A stretch of DNA of 64,000 bases, taken from the NCBI GenBank assembly GCA_008508345.1, contig QNGE01003551.1:17378-81377 (forward strand). Direction: 5' to 3'. Positions 62,550 through 64,000 of the stretch are shown here, piece by piece. Below the pieces are notes generated by a model. The model was not told where the DNA came from. It ran no database searches and saw only the letters and a list, made by a program, of their open reading frames with translations. This stretch comes from Paragonimus westermani (Eukaryota; Platyhelminthes; Trematoda; Plagiorchiida; Troglotrematidae). Numbering within the stretch: the first letter of the stretch is position 1; the number at the start of each line of letters is the position of its first letter. Position numbers and translations under genes: made by a program.

Positions 62550-64000
62550 TCCTGGATGTGTCGAGCATCGAACACCAGATCAATTGTATTGCAACTCGCC
62601 TAGAATCCGCATTGCCATTCAGGACTATTTGTCTCCAAGACGTCTGTATTCTGCCGGCTGAGAAGGATTCTGATAAGCACTTCACTTGCTCAGCTCAGGA
62701 AACTCATACCCTAATAGCTGTCGGTGCATTGCTTGCTACCCTTACCGTTAGACAAAGGTACGATAAGGGTATCCTTACAATATTGTGGCATCACCTCGCG
62801 CCCCCAGATAAAGTTAACCAGCTAAAGTAGTGCATGTTGCAGCGCCGGCCCGCCATTCTTCAGGATCTCACCTGGCAATCCATCCTCATCTGCAGCCTAC
62901 CCGCTGCAAAGTCGTCTAATAGCTCTCTCCACCCAGTTGAATCCGGGGTAAGAGCAGGTGAAGATTTGACGGCTTGTTGCGACAGGCTATTCAAGGTCAC
63001 CAGGTCAATAGTGGCAAGGCGGTTTAGTAGGTTACCAAAGTGTTGGTGCCACACTTTCATGATGTCATCTAGCTGGGTGCACGAACAGCCGGTGTCCACG
63101 TTGACCACTGCTTTGATAGACCGAAGGGAGGGACCGAAGATCGCCCGAAGTGAATCGTAAAACCTCATCCTGCTTCTCCCACCAGTCCTCTCTGTTTCCG
63201 CAAACACGTTCGACCAGCTGACGGTGGATACTCCGGAACATGACCTTCTTCACTTCATTGCTCGGGCCCTTGGTGGAAACAGCAAAAGTTGCTTTATCTC
63301 GTTTCAGTTTAAATACAGCCCCGTTCATTTTCTCGAGCCAATCCGGACGTCTCTTACTCTCAAAACCGATCGTCCTGGTGACTGATACGGTGAGCTGTTC
63401 TTTGAGTTATTGCCATATACCCTCGGGGGTGGTGGATAGAGGAGGGTGGAGTAGACACGCGGCAACTTCACTTCAAAAAGTAGTCCTCGTCTTTGAGTTT
63501 CCCAGTCGTTTGACACCCGGTTTTTGCCGTTATCCGAATGATTTACAACGAATAAATAAACATTTTGGTCCTGACAAACGTATTATCCGTGCTACATTCA
63601 GCGCCTCGAAACACCCACGTAATACACAGTTCACGAATGTCGCGCTGCCACACAATCACCTAATCTTGGATGAGTGCAAGTCGTGATAGTGCTCGCATCC
63701 AGGTGGAATCGGGTGTTCACGATAGCCAGCTCGTAAGCAGCACACAAGTGGAGCAGGCGATCACCGTTCTCGTCGTCTGAACTAATGCTGTAGAGTCCGA
63801 GGACTGGCGGCCAGATTGTCGAGTCGCACCCAACTGGAATGTTCAAGCCACCCAGATCAAACAGTCGGTCACGCACCAGTGTTGACCGGATTGTGGCGGA
63901 TAGCTGATTATAGAACTGGTCATTTGGATCATCAGCGTGATACATAGTTGGGCTGTAAACACTAACACATGTGGCAAACTTGCCACAACCGAGTCGCAGA
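62550..64000 (-). mobile_element. RTE-like non-LTR retrotransposon, inverted partial copy (copy B)
   Basis: The reverse complement of 62550-64000 aligns end to end with 54760-56210 of copy A; coordinates add to 118760 at every point checked, so there is no net length change over 1451 bases. It carries the endonuclease from VSVYSPT onward, with the same LGGLN change (63841-63855) and the same TGA (63631-63633), plus the linker and the start of the RT up to FDARHIQ. The RT part reads more intact than in copy A (FYDSLRAIFGPSLRSIKAV without the stop). It continues past the window at its 5' side and stops at the N at 62549 on its 3' side. Confidence 0.85.

Noticed and set aside
1..64000. CRISPR arrays, operons, prokaryotic defence systems
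   Set aside because: No regularly spaced direct repeats and no tightly packed intact genes; the sequence is eukaryotic and TE-rich.

Overview
This is eukaryotic, TE-rich intergenic DNA of moderate GC. I could not recognise a single intact protein-coding gene. The mix of decayed Ty3/gypsy LTR elements, APE-type (RTE-like) non-LTR elements with a C-terminal zinc finger, a Penelope-like element with a GIY-YIG domain, and tRNA-derived SINEs fits a flatworm, most likely a digenean trematode. That assignment is inference from element style; no species marker is present. All calls come from reading translations and comparing stretches by eye; no alignment or database search was run.

Layout. 0.74-2.02 kb (-): Ty3/gypsy RT/RNase H relic. 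3.57 kb: tRNA-like fragment. 6.44-7.44 kb (-): 3' end of an RTE-like element, including its zinc finger and 3' UTR. 9.56-10.64 kb (-): a second gypsy relic with protease and RT. 10.94-11.72 kb (-): C-terminal piece of a different non-LTR element. 14.645-15.190 kb: a 546-base assembly gap, followed immediately by a 94-bp perfect inverted repeat. 16.14-17.63 kb (+): a third gypsy relic with RNase H, H2C2 and integrase with a visible D-D35-E spacing. 18.44-19.0 kb: SINE family S1, with further copies at 23.7, 27.2, 29.9, 40.1, 40.9 and 42.1 kb. 19.98-20.34 kb (-): possible OTU-protease-like relic. 25.48 and 26.64 kb: two copies of SINE family S2. 32.15 kb: (GAT)n. 33.75-34.32 kb: CpG-dense, LTR-like block. 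49.19-50.42 kb (+): Penelope-like relic. 52.70-53.22 kb (+): jockey/CR1-like RT relic. 54.3-58.05 kb (+): near-full-length but dead RTE-like element (copy A). 60.95-62.22 kb (-): intronless hnRNP A/B pseudogene with two stop codons. 62.55-64.0 kb (-): inverted second copy (copy B) of the RTE-like element, running off the window.

Nothing here forms an operon or pathway. The informative signals are evolutionary and technical. Copies A and B share disabling mutations and are nearly identical except for a sharply bounded divergent block, which suggests conversion or recombination. All three runs of N lie in or next to repeats, so junctions there may be assembly artefacts. I found no convincing new biological system; the best leads are the two SINE families, the mosaic RTE pair, the OTU-like relic and the hnRNP retrocopy.
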